A stretch of 64,000 bases of DNA from Bacteroidaceae bacterium (GTDB taxonomy: Bacteria > Bacteroidota > Bacteroidia > Bacteroidales > Bacteroidaceae). The notes below the pieces were generated by a model, which had not been told where the DNA came from, did not search any database, and saw only the letters and a list, made by a program, of their open reading frames with translations. This document shows, piece after piece, positions 34,678 through 44,438 of this stretch; position 1 is the stretch's first letter, and each line of letters begins with the position of its first letter. The DNA is taken from the NCBI GenBank assembly GCA_017617235.1, contig JAFZWQ010000032.1, positions 78,901 to 142,900 of the forward strand, in the 5' to 3' direction. The position numbers were made by a program, and so were the translations under genes.

Positions 34678-37600
34678 TTACTTTATCATAAGTTTCTTGC
34701 CACCAACGATGTAGAGACCCTTAACAGCCTTTGCCACACGCTGACCAGCAATGTTGTAAATGGCAACAGGAGCCTTTGCGGTATCTGCATCCACGCCCTG
34801 AACGGCAACGGGAGCTTCCTCGTTACCAAGATAGAGGAGCTGGAAGTTGTCGAAGATGGTCCAGTCATCACCGATGTGCTGTTCCTTCAACAAGCCCAGA
34901 CGCAGGGTTTCACCGGCCTTAATCTGGAGGTTAACCTGGTTCCAATAGATGTCCATTTCGGCATATTCACCGAATGAGCTCATGGTGTTGGGAATATAGA
35001 ACGCTTCCTCATCTGCATAGGCGACAGAAATCTCGCCGTCAGTAGCCATCGAGCCAGTCTCCAGAACGCCACTTTCGTCCTCGCGCTGCAGAATATTCTT
35101 CAGGGCTGCACTATAGGAGGCAGACTCGGTGCGGGCATACAGGAGCACGTTCTTACCATAATCGGGATCAGCAGTCAGACTGTCGGCATTAGCCTTAGCC
35201 GCACCTGCACGATAGAAGCCCTGTACACGCAAGGTATAGTAACCCTCGGCCAGTCCCTTCAAAGTCTGGTAAATCTCGAAGTTGTTGTTGTTATAGAACT
35301 CACAAGCGGGATTACCATCCAAACCGCCTGTAGCAATACCATTGCCACCGTCGTAGGAATAAGTCCAACCAGCAACGCCCTTTTCATCCGTTGCAGGGTC
35401 GATGAATCCATTGTTGTAGATGGCTGCAGAAATGTCACCGGGTTCATCCAAGCTGGCGTTTTCCAGCACGGGATACTGCACGAATGCAGCCCAACCGTCC
35501 TTGATTCCGTCGATGTATTCCTGCATCTTAGCATTGCTTGCAATACCACCGTCGTCTTCATAATTCTCACCAATCTCGTCCATCAAAGCGGTATAAGCAG
35601 GCTCGTCACTCTCTACGTCGGCCATCAGCTCGCTATAAAGCTCGTAGCGCTCTACCAAAATCTGGTACAGGCTGTCGGACTGCTGGGCATAGGCAATAGC
35701 CTCTTCGTACTGAGCCATCACTGCCATCAAAGCATCCAGCGAGTTGACATCAGCATTTTCGTGAGCCGCCTTGGCAGCCTCAATCTTATTATCGGCCTCA
35801 GCCACCATCTTCACTTCATCCTGCAGGGCCTCAGCCTCTTCCTTCATAGCATCCAGTACATCAGCCACATCGGCGGCAGTAGGAGCATTATAGGTAATAG
35901 AGAAAGAGTACCATACCGTCCAGGCATTGCCCTCCATGTTGGCACCAGTGATACCGAAGGTGAGTTCGCCATTCTGGGGAACGACAGTGGATACAGACTT
36001 CTGAACCAAATCGGTGTACTTTTCGTCTGTGAAGATACCATAGGCGGCCTCCTGAGAGTTGGGCAGATATACAGATTCGTTAATAAGTGCCCACTTATCA
36101 ACAGCCTCTTCACTGGCCAGTACAGCCACATTGGTCAGGCCAGTCTTGGCAGCACCTGCAAACAGAGAAGCCTCAGGAGTATTGGTCTCGTCGTAGTTGG
36201 CAAGGTTCGTGGCATTATCGGCAGTACGGAAGAATGCTTTGGTGGTGAGGGTGTACTTACCCACGGGCAGACCGCTGATGGTGCGGCTTACCTTGAACGA
36301 GTTGACAGCACTACCCGACCATACCTCGGCCGTACCATACTGAGTCTTGAAGGTACCGTCGCCCTCCTTCGTCCAAAGCTTATCGGGAACATCACCACCA
36401 GAATAAGCTGTGGTACTATAGGTATAAGCCAACTGCTCGAAGAGCGGAGTGATGTCGAGGTCCTTTGTAAGTATCTGACCAGCTGCTACAGCAGCATCCC
36501 ATTGTTTCTGTACACCGTCCTTGATGGCGGGTTCCAGGCTGGCAATCTCTGCTTCAATCTCTGCAGTGGTCCAATCCAGATTATTCAGAGCGCTGTTCAC
36601 ATCATCGAGCATATCGCTCAACACCTTGTTTAACTCAGGATACTCCTGCTCGTTGTACTTCTTGTAAGCAGCTGTAAGCTCGTTATTGTAGAATGAACGC
36701 AGGTTGGCGTATGCTGCAATGCTGGCATTCACCTCAGGCAACAGAGCCTTGATGGCTTCCGTAGCGGCCTTGTTTGCCTCATCGTCGGTGCTCTGAGCAG
36801 AAACCAGTGCCTGACCAGCATCAACGGCATCCTCCAGCTGACGGCGCAGGTCAACATTGAACTCCTCGCTCAGCAACTTGTTGGCACCAGAAACGGTGGC
36901 ATTCAGGCTGAGCAGAGAGGCATTGATGCCAGTGCCCACATAAATCAGAGAGAAACCATCGACAAACAGGTGAGGCATGTTGCCAGAACCGGTGTTCGTA
37001 GATGTGTAACCCAGGGTGAAATGACCTGTGGTTTCATCATCCAACTCGAATTCAATGGTCTCGCTAGTCCACTTACCTACGGGGAACTTCTTGGTCGTGC
37101 CCAGATATTCCGTACCATCGCTGGTAATGAAGCCTATCAAGTTCTTCTCCACATCATTGGCACCACCGGCATTGTAATAGGAAATACCCACGGTGTACTT
37201 ACCGGCAGGAAGGGTAACATCCTGAGTGTACTGGGCCGTAGCCGTCCAGCAGGTTACAATACCCAGCAGATTACCTTCGGTGCGTCCATCGGACATTTCG
37301 TTGGGTACCAGGAACTGCTTACCACCCAAGAAAGCGCCACTACCAATAGCAAACACGCCACCGGCAGGACCGTCCTTCTTCATTACATTAGGAGTCCAAC
37401 CCTCTACAGGCAGCAAGCTGAAGTTATCCGTAGAAACCCCATTACCTGCACAGTCCTTACCATAGGTGCAGATGCCGCCCTCGACGGGTTCACCCTCAGA
37501 GAAGTGAGGATTGATAATAAATGCCTCGGACAGGTCAGTCAGACCAGCTTCGTTGCGTGCTTTCTGCTCTTCAAGGGCTTTCAGCACATCATCAAGTGTA

Positions 37601-38484
37601 GCATTGGGATTGTTATAGACGGTTTCGGCAGGAACTGTATCAACTCCATACATCTGGCCCAGTTCAATAGCTGCTAGCAGTTCTTCCTTGGCCTCATCGA
37701 TAGCCTTTTGGTCGATGTAAGTAGAAGAAATCTGATAAAGCTTTACATTATCAGCAAACAAATGGGGAACACTACCAGAACCAGCACCGAAACTCATACC
37801 CAGACATACCTGACCGGCAGTTTCAGCCGTAAGACGGAAGATAATGGTATCGTTCTGCCATTCGCTGGGGTTGAATGTCTTCTTCGTAGAAGTATACGAA
37901 GTACCGTTGGCTACGAAACCATTGTAGTTTGCCGTCAGCTCACCAGTACCCGAAGCATTGTAGAGCTTTACAATCATCATGTAGTCGCCAGCGGGCAGGG
38001 TAACATCCTGGGTGTACTTCATCTGAGCGCCCCATACGGCAATGTAACCCAAGCACTGACCATCCTCGGAAACCTCATCGCCATAGAAAGGAGCATAGTA
38101 TGCGCCACCCAAACCGGGCTGTTCATCGAGGTTTGCCTCAGGATCGAGATAAGCATAGATACCGCCAGCCTTGGCATTAGCTTCGTCCGTACGCTGAGTA
38201 GAGCCAGAATTCTGCATAACCTTGATGTTGTCGGAAGGGCAGTTTGCGGTCCAACCAATTACAGGCTGCATGCCAAACAAGCACTCGCCACCGGCTCCGG
38301 CACCTTCGTCGGCCATGTCGTAGTCATACGTGCAAATCTTCACCGTTACAGGGTCGCCCTGGCTGAAGTCAGCATTCTGGAGCTTCGAGGTAACGTCTGA
38401 AACGATGGTAGGTGCGTTCTGGCCGAAGGAAGCCATTGCACACATCCCAATGAACAGGGATACGAGTAGTCGTCTTTTCATCAT
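34678..38484 (-). CDS. Large secreted modular protein, T9SS cargo
   Basis: 1268 residues; starts ATGATG, so 38484 or 38481. Signal peptide LLVSLFIGMCAMASFGQ. Two beta-sandwich modules of about 200 residues resemble each other (near 33-260, NADFSQGDPVTVKICTYDYD, and near 325-515, NPHFSEGEPVEGGICTYG; both have YTQDVTLPAG). Helical FIVAR-like linkers (about 530-640 and 860-950) separate two further beta modules. The end (IYNIAGQRVAKAVKGLYIVGGKKLMIK split over the last 40 residues) is a T9SS type-A sorting domain. No catalytic residues are recognised; carbohydrate binding or adhesion is a guess from the fold pattern. Confidence 0.8.
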   Translation of the reverse strand: MMKRRLLVSLFIGMCAMASFGQNAPTIVSDVTSKLQNADFSQGDPVTVKICTYDYDMADEGAGAGGECLFGMQPVIGWTANCPSDNIKVMQNSGSTQRTDEANAKAGGIYAYLDPEANLDEQPGLGGAYYAPFYGDEVSEDGQCLGYIAVWGAQMKYTQDVTLPAGDYMMIVKLYNASGTGELTANYNGFVANGTSYTSTKKTFNPSEWQNDTIIFRLTAETAGQVCLGMSFGAGSGSVPHLFADNVKLYQISSTYIDQKAIDEAKEELLAAIELGQMYGVDTVPAETVYNNPNATLDDVLKALEEQKARNEAGLTDLSEAFIINPHFSEGEPVEGGICTYGKDCAGNGVSTDNFSLLPVEGWTPNVMKKDGPAGGVFAIGSGAFLGGKQFLVPNEMSDGRTEGNLLGIVTCWTATAQYTQDVTLPAGKYTVGISYYNAGGANDVEKNLIGFITSDGTEYLGTTKKFPVGKWTSETIEFELDDETTGHFTLGYTSTNTGSGNMPHLFVDGFSLIYVGTGINASLLSLNATVSGANKLLSEEFNVDLRRQLEDAVDAGQALVSAQSTDDEANKAATEAIKALLPEVNASIAAYANLRSFYNNELTAAYKKYNEQEYPELNKVLSDMLDDVNSALNNLDWTTAEIEAEIASLEPAIKDGVQKQWDAAVAAGQILTKDLDITPLFEQLAYTYSTTAYSGGDVPDKLWTKEGDGTFKTQYGTAEVWSGSAVNSFKVSRTISGLPVGKYTLTTKAFFRTADNATNLANYDETNTPEASLFAGAAKTGLTNVAVLASEEAVDKWALINESVYLPNSQEAAYGIFTDEKYTDLVQKSVSTVVPQNGELTFGITGANMEGNAWTVWYSFSITYNAPTAADVADVLDAMKEEAEALQDEVKMVAEADNKIEAAKAAHENADVNSLDALMAVMAQYEEAIAYAQQSDSLYQILVERYELYSELMADVESDEPAYTALMDEIGENYEDDGGIASNAKMQEYIDGIKDGWAAFVQYPVLENASLDEPGDISAAIYNNGFIDPATDEKGVAGWTYSYDGGNGIATGGLDGNPACEFYNNNNFEIYQTLKGLAEGYYTLRVQGFYRAGAAKANADSLTADPDYGKNVLLYARTESASYSAALKNILQREDESGVLETGSMATDGEISVAYADEEAFYIPNTMSSFGEYAEMDIYWNQVNLQIKAGETLRLGLLKEQHIGDDWTIFDNFQLLYLGNEEAPVAVQGVDADTAKAPVAIYNIAGQRVAKAVKGLYIVGGKKLMIK

Positions 38485-38535
38485 TAAATTAGTTTAATTG
38501 GTTAATAAATAGATTGTTTACATCATAAGTTTATT

Positions 38536-38952
38536 TCAAAATTGCCACCATGAGCGTTTCTTACTCTTGTGGCGGTATTCTTCGTCGCTGAAGAGGACCT
38601 CTTCCAGCGTCTTGTGTTTCTTTATAATCTCATAGATAGTTCCCCAATCGAGCATTCCACCCACGTTTCGGTCATCAATGAAAATATCAGCCTTTATTTT
38701 ACGACTGTAAAAAGGTTCGCTGCTGTCTTCTCCTGGATAGGTTTTGTTCACAGCATAGAATTCTACTCCACGTTCGCGGCACCAAGCAATAGCCTCCTCC
38801 AACTCCTTGCCTTGTCGCACGGTCCACAATACCAGTTGGTGTCCTTCGTTAAGTAACATCCGCAGCGTATCTGTAGCAAACGGCATCTCGTTACCAATCT
38901 GAGGATATCGGTCGCGTACTATCGTCCCGTCGAAATCTACTGCAATTATCAT
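38536..38952 (-). CDS. Small HAD-superfamily hydrolase
   Basis: 138 residues. The HAD motif I VDFDGTIV is at residues 5-12, motif II is in LVLWTVRQG, and DIFIDDRNVGG supplies the acidic motif IV. There is no cap domain. Probably a cytoplasmic phosphatase of unknown substrate. It begins 25 bases after the RNase Y gene and is likely co-transcribed with it. The C-terminal SKKRSWWQF is basic and aromatic. Confidence 0.85.
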   Translation of the reverse strand: MIIAVDFDGTIVRDRYPQIGNEMPFATDTLRMLLNEGHQLVLWTVRQGKELEEAIAWCRERGVEFYAVNKTYPGEDSSEPFYSRKIKADIFIDDRNVGGMLDWGTIYEIIKKHKTLEEVLFSDEEYRHKSKKRSWWQF

Positions 38953-38977
38953 GGATGTATTTGAATTTTACTATTTA

Positions 38978-40537
38978 CTATTTTGCATAACTTACAGAAC
39001 GGACCTCACGAATGACGGTAATCTTCACCTGTCCAGGATAGGTCATCTCGTTCTGTATTTTCGTTGCAATCTCACCCGACAGTTTCTCCGTATCCTGGTC
39101 GCTAATCTTATCGGCTCCCACAATGACACGCAGTTCACGTCCTGCTTGGATGGCATAGGTCTTAGTGACACCCGCATAAGACATAGCAATGTTTTCAAGG
39201 TCCTTCAGTCGCTTAATATAGGCTTCGGCGATTTCGCGACGGGCACCTGGACGAGCTCCGCTGATAGCATCGCACACCTGAACGATGGGAGCTATCAGGG
39301 TTTCCATCTCCATCTCCTCGTGGTGGGCACCGATGGCATTGCAGATATCAGGTTTCTCCTTGTATTGCTCAGCCAACTTAGCTCCATAGAGTGCATGTGG
39401 TGTTTCGGGGTCTTCATCGGGTACCTTACCTATATCGTGCAGCAGACCGGCACGCTTTGCCTTCTTAGGATTCAGTCCCAGCTCTGCAGCCATTACTGCA
39501 CAAAGGTTTGCTGTTTCACGAGAGTGCATGAGCAGGTTCTGTCCATACGAAGAACGATATTTCATCTTTCCAATCAGGCGAAGCAATTCAGGATGTAAAC
39601 CATGTACACCCAAATCGATGGCTGTACGCTTACCGGTCTCCATGATTTCCTCATCGATTTGCTTTTTCACCTTCGCCACGACCTCTTCGATGCGTGCCGG
39701 GTGAATACGACCATCTGCCACCAACTGGTGAAGAGAAAGACGAGCAATCTCGCGACGGACGGGGTCGAAACCACTGATTACAATAGCCTCTGGTGTATCA
39801 TCGACCACGATTTCAGTTCCTGTTGCAGCTTCCAAGGCACGGATATTGCGTCCTTCGCGACCAATTACACGTCCCTTCACATCGTCGTTATCCAAATGGA
39901 ATACAGTAACGCTGTTCTCGACAGCCGTTTCCGTAGCTACACGCTGAATGGTTTGAATGACGATTCGCTTAGCTTCCTTGTTGGCCGTCATTTTGGCCTC
40001 GTCCATAATATCGTTGATATATGCCTGAGCCTGTGTCTTTGCTTCATCCTTCAAGCTTTCCACCAGGCGTTCACGGGCCTCCTCGACACTCAAGCCAGAA
40101 ACCTCCTCCAGACGAGTACGCTCCTGTTCGACCAAGCTGTCCATGCGCTGTAACAGTTCCTGTTCTTTGTGTTCAAGAGCAGCCTGCTGATTTTCCAATC
40201 TCTGGCGAGAGCTCTCCAGTTCCTGCTTCCTGCGATTCAGTTCGTCCTGACGCTGGTTAAGGCTTTGTTCACGCTGCTTGATGCGGTTTTCGCCTTGCTG
40301 TATCTGCTGGTTGCGCTGCTGCACTTCCTTCTCTAATTCAGCTTTTTTATTGAGGAATTTCTCCTTTACTTCGAGAAGTTTCTTCTGCTTGATGACCTCG
40401 GCTTCGTTTTCGGCCTGCTGTCGAGCCTGACTTTCCAGACCCTTCATTTTAGCAGGTAAGAGAGCACGGAAGAAGTACACGGCCCATAATCCAACGATAA
40501 TCAAGGCGGCACTTACGGCTATTATTATTTCTACCAT
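38978..40537 (-). CDS. rny: Ribonuclease Y
   Basis: 519 residues, the standard length. An N-terminal membrane anchor ([20 protein letters not shown]) is followed by a long Gln/Glu-rich coiled coil (about 30-200), a KH RNA-binding domain ([17 protein letters not shown]) and an HD domain ([25 protein letters not shown] near 365). It is an endoribonuclease that starts mRNA decay at the membrane. It lies downstream of the coiled-coil and zapA genes on the same strand with a 133-base gap that contains no gene. Confidence 0.97.
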   Translation of the reverse strand: MVEIIIAVSAALIIVGLWAVYFFRALLPAKMKGLESQARQQAENEAEVIKQKKLLEVKEKFLNKKAELEKEVQQRNQQIQQGENRIKQREQSLNQRQDELNRRKQELESSRQRLENQQAALEHKEQELLQRMDSLVEQERTRLEEVSGLSVEEARERLVESLKDEAKTQAQAYINDIMDEAKMTANKEAKRIVIQTIQRVATETAVENSVTVFHLDNDDVKGRVIGREGRNIRALEAATGTEIVVDDTPEAIVISGFDPVRREIARLSLHQLVADGRIHPARIEEVVAKVKKQIDEEIMETGKRTAIDLGVHGLHPELLRLIGKMKYRSSYGQNLLMHSRETANLCAVMAAELGLNPKKAKRAGLLHDIGKVPDEDPETPHALYGAKLAEQYKEKPDICNAIGAHHEEMEMETLIAPIVQVCDAISGARPGARREIAEAYIKRLKDLENIAMSYAGVTKTYAIQAGRELRVIVGADKISDQDTEKLSGEIATKIQNEMTYPGQVKITVIREVRSVSYAK

Positions 40538-40670
40538 AATGTTTTTAAGTTGTTAATTTGTTAAAAACGCTCCCAACATAGACTTATAAGAACAGACGAG
40601 CTGCTCCAAAAAGCATGTGGTGCGTTGTAAATTGTTCTCAATTATTTCCATCGGCATCGAGGGCATTGTC
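40538..40670 (-). other. 133-base gap between zapA and rny
   Basis: No reading frame and no full TAnnTTTG box on the minus strand. The end before rny, GGGAGCGTTTTT on the minus strand, is T-rich, but I see no convincing hairpin. It may be the rny leader or hold a small RNA; nothing can be claimed. Confidence 0.3.
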
Positions 40671-40961
40671 TCAATCCAAAGCCTGCTCCACCTCTTCCAC
40701 AAGTGCAGCAAGAGCCTTTTGAATGGGCTCCGAGTCTGTTTCGTTTTCTATGCGCTTGAGGCGCACTGCAACATCCAGAGCCATCATAAGAAGGTACATC
40801 TCGTTACCTTGATGAGGATATTTCGACGCATAATAACTGAAACGGCTGTTTATGAGTTTTTCTGCTTCTCGGTAGATATACTCATCACTGCGCTCCACTA
40901 CCATTGGAAGTGTGCGCGTGCCAAATTTCAGTGTTATCGATAGAGGATCGCTCAGTGCCAT
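40671..40961 (-). CDS. zapA: Cell division protein ZapA
   Basis: 96 residues, the usual size. The N-terminal half has the ZapA pattern (ITLKFGTRTLPMVVERSDEYIYREAEKLIN) and the C-terminal half a coiled coil (ALDVAVRLKRIENE ... ALVEEVEQALD). It bundles FtsZ filaments at the division site. It lies 11 bases after a small coiled-coil gene, a pairing that recalls ZapA working with other coiled-coil division proteins. Confidence 0.85.
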   Translation of the reverse strand: MALSDPLSITLKFGTRTLPMVVERSDEYIYREAEKLINSRFSYYASKYPHQGNEMYLLMMALDVAVRLKRIENETDSEPIQKALAALVEEVEQALD

Positions 40962-40972
40962 AGTATTATTTT

Positions 40973-41266
40973 TTAGGCTTTAAGTAGAGCGATACATTTG
41001 TCCACTTCTCGCACCAGATGGTTCAACCGCTGACGGGCATTGCGTGTATCGCTGTCGCTCAACTCGAGCATGCGGGCCATCTTCAGATTGGCATATTGCT
41101 GCGCTATTTCCTCGCGTTCTTTTTCCAGTTTCCGGGCACGCGAGTCACGCTCATCGATTTGTTGTTTCAAGTCAGAAATTTGCTCTCGCAAACCCTTGTC
41201 TTGCAGAATAAGCTGCCGAACACGAGTTTCGAGTTTGTGCAATATCTCTTGTTCCTGATTCGTCAT
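40973..41266 (-). CDS. Small coiled-coil protein next to zapA
   Basis: 97 residues from ATG 41266; an upstream in-frame TTG overlaps the -7 box and is excluded. Almost the whole chain is heptad-patterned coiled coil (LETRVRQLILQDKGLREQI, RARKLEKEREEIAQQYANLK). I infer a role in division because it is directly upstream of zapA on one transcript, but sequence alone does not name it. Own promoter at 41294-41325. Confidence 0.75.
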   Translation of the reverse strand: MTNQEQEILHKLETRVRQLILQDKGLREQISDLKQQIDERDSRARKLEKEREEIAQQYANLKMARMLELSDSDTRNARQRLNHLVREVDKCIALLKA

Positions 41267-41293
41267 AATGTTTACTTTATGCCAATCCGCTGA

Positions 41294-41325
41294 CAAATAT
41301 AGTCAATTCTTTGCTTTTGACCAAA
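41294..41325 (-). promoter_or_regulatory. Promoter of the coiled-coil/zapA/rny group
   Basis: Minus strand TTTG (41322-41325), 20 bases, TATATTTG (41294-41301). The leader is about 25 bases. Confidence 0.75.
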
Positions 41326-41349
41326 TTTTTGCTCCAATTTAAGGCATTT

Positions 41350-41982
41350 TTATGCCTTTTCGTCCTCAATTTTGTTGCGGGGCTCCTTCTTGGCCAACAT
41401 TAATACGGTATGAGCGAACTCTACAATCCATGCTTCGCTATAGTTCAAGGTTCCCTGCGCCTTACGGATAGCCGCCACACTACGCTGCATTGCATTATCC
41501 TTCCAATTATTGCTGGTAAGCACATCATGAACAGTCTTTTCCGTCATCTGGCGCAATGCCTTGTGGAAGAATGAAGGAAGGCGCAATTTCCACTGCATGA
41601 GTTGTCCCATTGCCATCATTAGGTTCTGGCTAAAATCCTGGAATACAAGGAAATAGGTCTGCACATCCTGCGGAGTACGGCAACGCTTTTTTATGCTTTC
41701 ATCGATTTCCTGAAAGAACCCATCAGAAACTCCATACATCTCGTCGAGCATCTTTTGGGCACGTTTTTTCTCACCTACGCCCAATTTATTGTTCACCGTA
41801 GGAACCTTCAGGGTCTGCTTGAACACACGCAGGTCTGGGAATACTGCCAAATTGCTGATACCCAAACGGGAAGCCATAGTTGCCTGATAATATACACGGA
41901 TAAGTGTCATGAAGTCTTCCATTCCGCCAATCCGTATCTGCTCGGCCTGTTTGCGACCGAAAATCTTACTAAATATTGACAT
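41350..41982 (-). CDS. Conserved-looking cytoplasmic protein of unknown function
   Basis: 210 residues with no signal peptide or membrane segment. The chain is mainly helical (GEKKRAQKMLDEMYGVSDGF, VQTYFLVFQDFSQNLMMAMG, NYSEAWIVEFAHTVLML). I do not recognise the family. Its start overlaps the end of the upstream sugar-transferase-like gene by 14 bases, so the two are translated together, and it ends just before the promoter of the coiled-coil gene. Confidence 0.7.
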   Translation of the reverse strand: MSIFSKIFGRKQAEQIRIGGMEDFMTLIRVYYQATMASRLGISNLAVFPDLRVFKQTLKVPTVNNKLGVGEKKRAQKMLDEMYGVSDGFFQEIDESIKKRCRTPQDVQTYFLVFQDFSQNLMMAMGQLMQWKLRLPSFFHKALRQMTEKTVHDVLTSNNWKDNAMQRSVAAIRKAQGTLNYSEAWIVEFAHTVLMLAKKEPRNKIEDEKA

Positions 41983-42352
41983 CGTTATCGTTATTTATTT
42001 TTACGGGTTCTATAAATTCTTCTTTTTCCTCAAGTTCCTCAGAGGGCTTCGGCTCGCCCTCGTCTATAGAGACATTAATATGGATAGGCATTTCACCTCG
42101 TAGAATATTGATTATCTGAGGAATACGTGCAATAAAAGATTCTTCATCACGAAGTCGAAAGCGATAGGCTAGAAACTGTTTTCCATCCGTTTGTATTCGA
42201 GGCCGCATAACTATCGCCGGGCCAGGGCTACGCCGTTTGGCTACAACTGCCACTACGATATAGATGAATGGAAAAATTGCAAGTAGGAATAAGAGACTGA
42301 AAACAATCTCAACAAAACGCTCGAACAAGCGGTGTATTTTATCTTTTATCAT
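41969..42352 (-). CDS. Short protein resembling the N-terminal part of a sugar transferase
   Basis: 127 residues from ATG 42352, preceded by GGAAGAGAA; an in-frame TTG upstream is unlikely. The first 60 residues (RFVEIVFSLLFLLAIFPF, AKRRSPGPAIVMRPRI, KQFLAYRFR) mirror the membrane hairpin and start of the catalytic domain of undecaprenyl-phosphate sugar transferases (compare 53325-53918). The rest of the catalytic domain, with its Asp-Glu and PRPE motifs, is absent; an acidic tail takes its place. Either a degraded copy or a small regulator made from that fold. Its promoter (42385-42415) and partner gene suggest it is expressed. Confidence 0.6.
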   Translation of the reverse strand: MIKDKIHRLFERFVEIVFSLLFLLAIFPFIYIVVAVVAKRRSPGPAIVMRPRIQTDGKQFLAYRFRLRDEESFIARIPQIINILRGEMPIHINVSIDEGEPKPSEELEEKEEFIEPVKINNDNDVNI

Positions 42353-42384
42353 TTCTCTTCCGAACAATTATGCTTTTTAACACG

Positions 42385-42415
42385 CAAAATTAAACATAAA
42401 ACCCCATCCACACAA
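42385..42415 (-). promoter_or_regulatory. Promoter of the short sugar-transferase-like gene
   Basis: Minus strand TTG (42413-42415), 20 bases, TAATTTTG (42385-42392). Confidence 0.6.
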
Positions 42416-42463
42416 TATTTTTCCTTATAAATATTAATAAGGTATATGTTTTTCGTATTGTTG

Positions 42464-42495
42464 TTTTCGGAAATGCAATAAAAAACGTAACTTTG
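42464..42495 (+). promoter_or_regulatory. wzi promoter
   Basis: TTTT (42464-42467) in place of TTTG, 20 bases, then TAACTTTG (42488-42495), 12 bases before the ATG. Confidence 0.6.
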
Positions 42496-42507
42496 TACCA
42501 CAGCATT

Positions 42508-44019
42508 ATGAAAAAACAATTAATAGCCATATGCTTGCTGTCGTGGGTTGCGACAACAACATGGGCCCAGTTTAAACGGCTGGGTGAGAATATTCAATAT
42601 CAGGCCACCCTGCAGGGTACGGCAGGCACTGGTGATACAGCCCCATTTTGGTTTACCAACAATCGCTACGGTTTGGGCACAACAGAACCCAACAGCATGC
42701 TGGTGCGTGGCGCCATCGGACGCGATGCCAAGGCCGACAGTGCCCGCAACTGGCGCATCGGATATGGATTGGACTTAGTAGGTGCCGTCCATCACGATAG
42801 TTACTTTGTCATTCAACAAGCCTTTGCCGATTTCCAATACAAATCTATCCGGCTATCCGTTGGCCAAAAGGAACGCCCCGTGGAATTGAAGAATAACCTT
42901 CTTTCAACGGGTGATATGGTGTTGTCCAACAACGCCCGCCCCATACCGCAGATAAGACTAGAACTGCCCGAATTCTGGACCATTCCGCGCACCAAAGGGT
43001 GGTTGCATCTGAAAGCTCACATCGCCTTCGGAATGTACACCGATAACGGGTGGCAGGACGACTTTACTGCTGGCACCACAAACCTTCGTACACACAATTC
43101 ACTGTTTCATTCGAAGGCTGGTTTCCTGAAAATCGGCAACACCAAGAAATTTCCTTTGAGTATTACCGGAGGACTGGTAATGGCGGCGCAGTTCGGAGGT
43201 GAAGGCTGGAATCTGAAAGACCGTCCAGATCATACAGGGCCTTTCAACCCACATCAAAAAATGCCAAGCGGACTGAAAGCATTCTGGCATGCCTTTATTC
43301 CCGGTGGAAACGATGCCAACGATGGAGACTATGCCAATGCCGAAGGGAACCAGATAGGCAGTTGGCACCTGCGACTCGACTATCACGGCAAAGGATGGGA
43401 AGCATCGGTATATGCCGAGCACCTCTTTGAGGACCATAGCCAAATGTTCTGGCAATACCCTTGGAAGGATATGCTGTATGGTGGAGAGGTTCGTCTACCC
43501 AAGAATCCCGTAGTGCGCACCATCCTCTACGAACATATGCGCACCACAGACCAAAGCGGTCCCATCTACCACGATGCCACAGCAACATTCGACGAGAGCA
43601 TCTATGGTACTGACAACTATTACAACCACCAGATATATGGCGGATGGCAGCATGCAGGTTTCAGTATGGGCAATGCATTACTGACCTCACCCATTTACAA
43701 CCAAAACGGAATGATTGTATTTATGGACAGCCGTATCAAAGCTCATCATATTGGCATCGAGGGAAACCCCACCAATGAGATTGGATACCGTTTGCTATAC
43801 ACCCACGAAAAGAGCTTTGGTAGCTACTCCGCTCCACGTACAGACCCGACAAAGGGCGATTTCCTGATGGTAGAGGCTTCGTACTGCCCCCATCAGGTAA
43901 AGGGGTTAAAGGTCGGAGCTGCCTATGGACAGAACTGGGGAAAGTTGTTAGGTCAGTCCAAGGGAGTTATGTTGACGGCTAGTTACACAGGTTGGATTAA
44001 TAAGAAAACAAAGAAATGA
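42508..44019 (+). CDS. wzi: Capsule assembly protein, Wzi family
   Basis: 503 residues from ATG 42508. Signal peptide LIAICLLSWVATTTWAQ. The mature part is an outer-membrane beta-barrel pattern with many aromatic girdles, and the family segments TAPFWFTNNRYGLGT, SIRLSVGQKER and NELGYRLL-like EIGYRLLYTHEKSFG. Wzi-type proteins help attach or organise exported polysaccharide at the surface. It lies next to, and convergent with, the exopolysaccharide operon (44439-53918), which fits. Its stop overlaps the next start as ATGA. Confidence 0.85.
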   Translation: MKKQLIAICLLSWVATTTWAQFKRLGENIQYQATLQGTAGTGDTAPFWFTNNRYGLGTTEPNSMLVRGAIGRDAKADSARNWRIGYGLDLVGAVHHDSYFVIQQAFADFQYKSIRLSVGQKERPVELKNNLLSTGDMVLSNNARPIPQIRLELPEFWTIPRTKGWLHLKAHIAFGMYTDNGWQDDFTAGTTNLRTHNSLFHSKAGFLKIGNTKKFPLSITGGLVMAAQFGGEGWNLKDRPDHTGPFNPHQKMPSGLKAFWHAFIPGGNDANDGDYANAEGNQIGSWHLRLDYHGKGWEASVYAEHLFEDHSQMFWQYPWKDMLYGGEVRLPKNPVVRTILYEHMRTTDQSGPIYHDATATFDESIYGTDNYYNHQIYGGWQHAGFSMGNALLTSPIYNQNGMIVFMDSRIKAHHIGIEGNPTNEIGYRLLYTHEKSFGSYSAPRTDPTKGDFLMVEASYCPHQVKGLKVGAAYGQNWGKLLGQSKGVMLTASYTGWINKKTKK

Positions 44020-44438
44020 AATATCTCTTCTCTATTCTGCAAATTACTTTGTGCGTACTCGCCCTTTCCAGTTGCAAAATGGGCGATGAGAATGGCGACC
44101 TTGACGGAATGTGGCAGTTAACCGAATGGAACGACCGCGCAACGAACACATCCAAAGCGACAAAGACCGACCAGATTTTCGTCAGCTTCCAACTCAAGGT
44201 AATGAAGTTCGACCGAATGAATCAAAAACAATATTATTTGGCCAATTTCGCACACCGTAACGACAGCATCATTGTGGGAAAGACCATTGAATATCCTGCT
44301 GATACAATTGTTGCAATGGACACCCTGACAATGGGGTTTGCCGTGCCTGCCGACAGACGTTTCCACATCGACGAGCTCAGCAGTAGCCACATGCAGTTGA
44401 GCACGGCCTCAGACATCCTACAATTCCGTAAATACTGA
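44016..44438 (+). CDS. Lipocalin-like lipoprotein
   Basis: 140 residues. The lipoprotein signal ends in LALSSCKMGDENGD. The body begins LDGMWQLTEW and continues in short strands, the pattern of Bacteroidetes lipocalin-like domains. Ligand unknown. It is translationally coupled to wzi and ends immediately next to the stop codon of the convergent glycosyltransferase gene, with no bases between. It probably assists the polysaccharide system at the envelope. Confidence 0.75.
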   Translation: MKYLFSILQITLCVLALSSCKMGDENGDLDGMWQLTEWNDRATNTSKATKTDQIFVSFQLKVMKFDRMNQKQYYLANFAHRNDSIIVGKTIEYPADTIVAMDTLTMGFAVPADRRFHIDELSSSHMQLSTASDILQFRKY

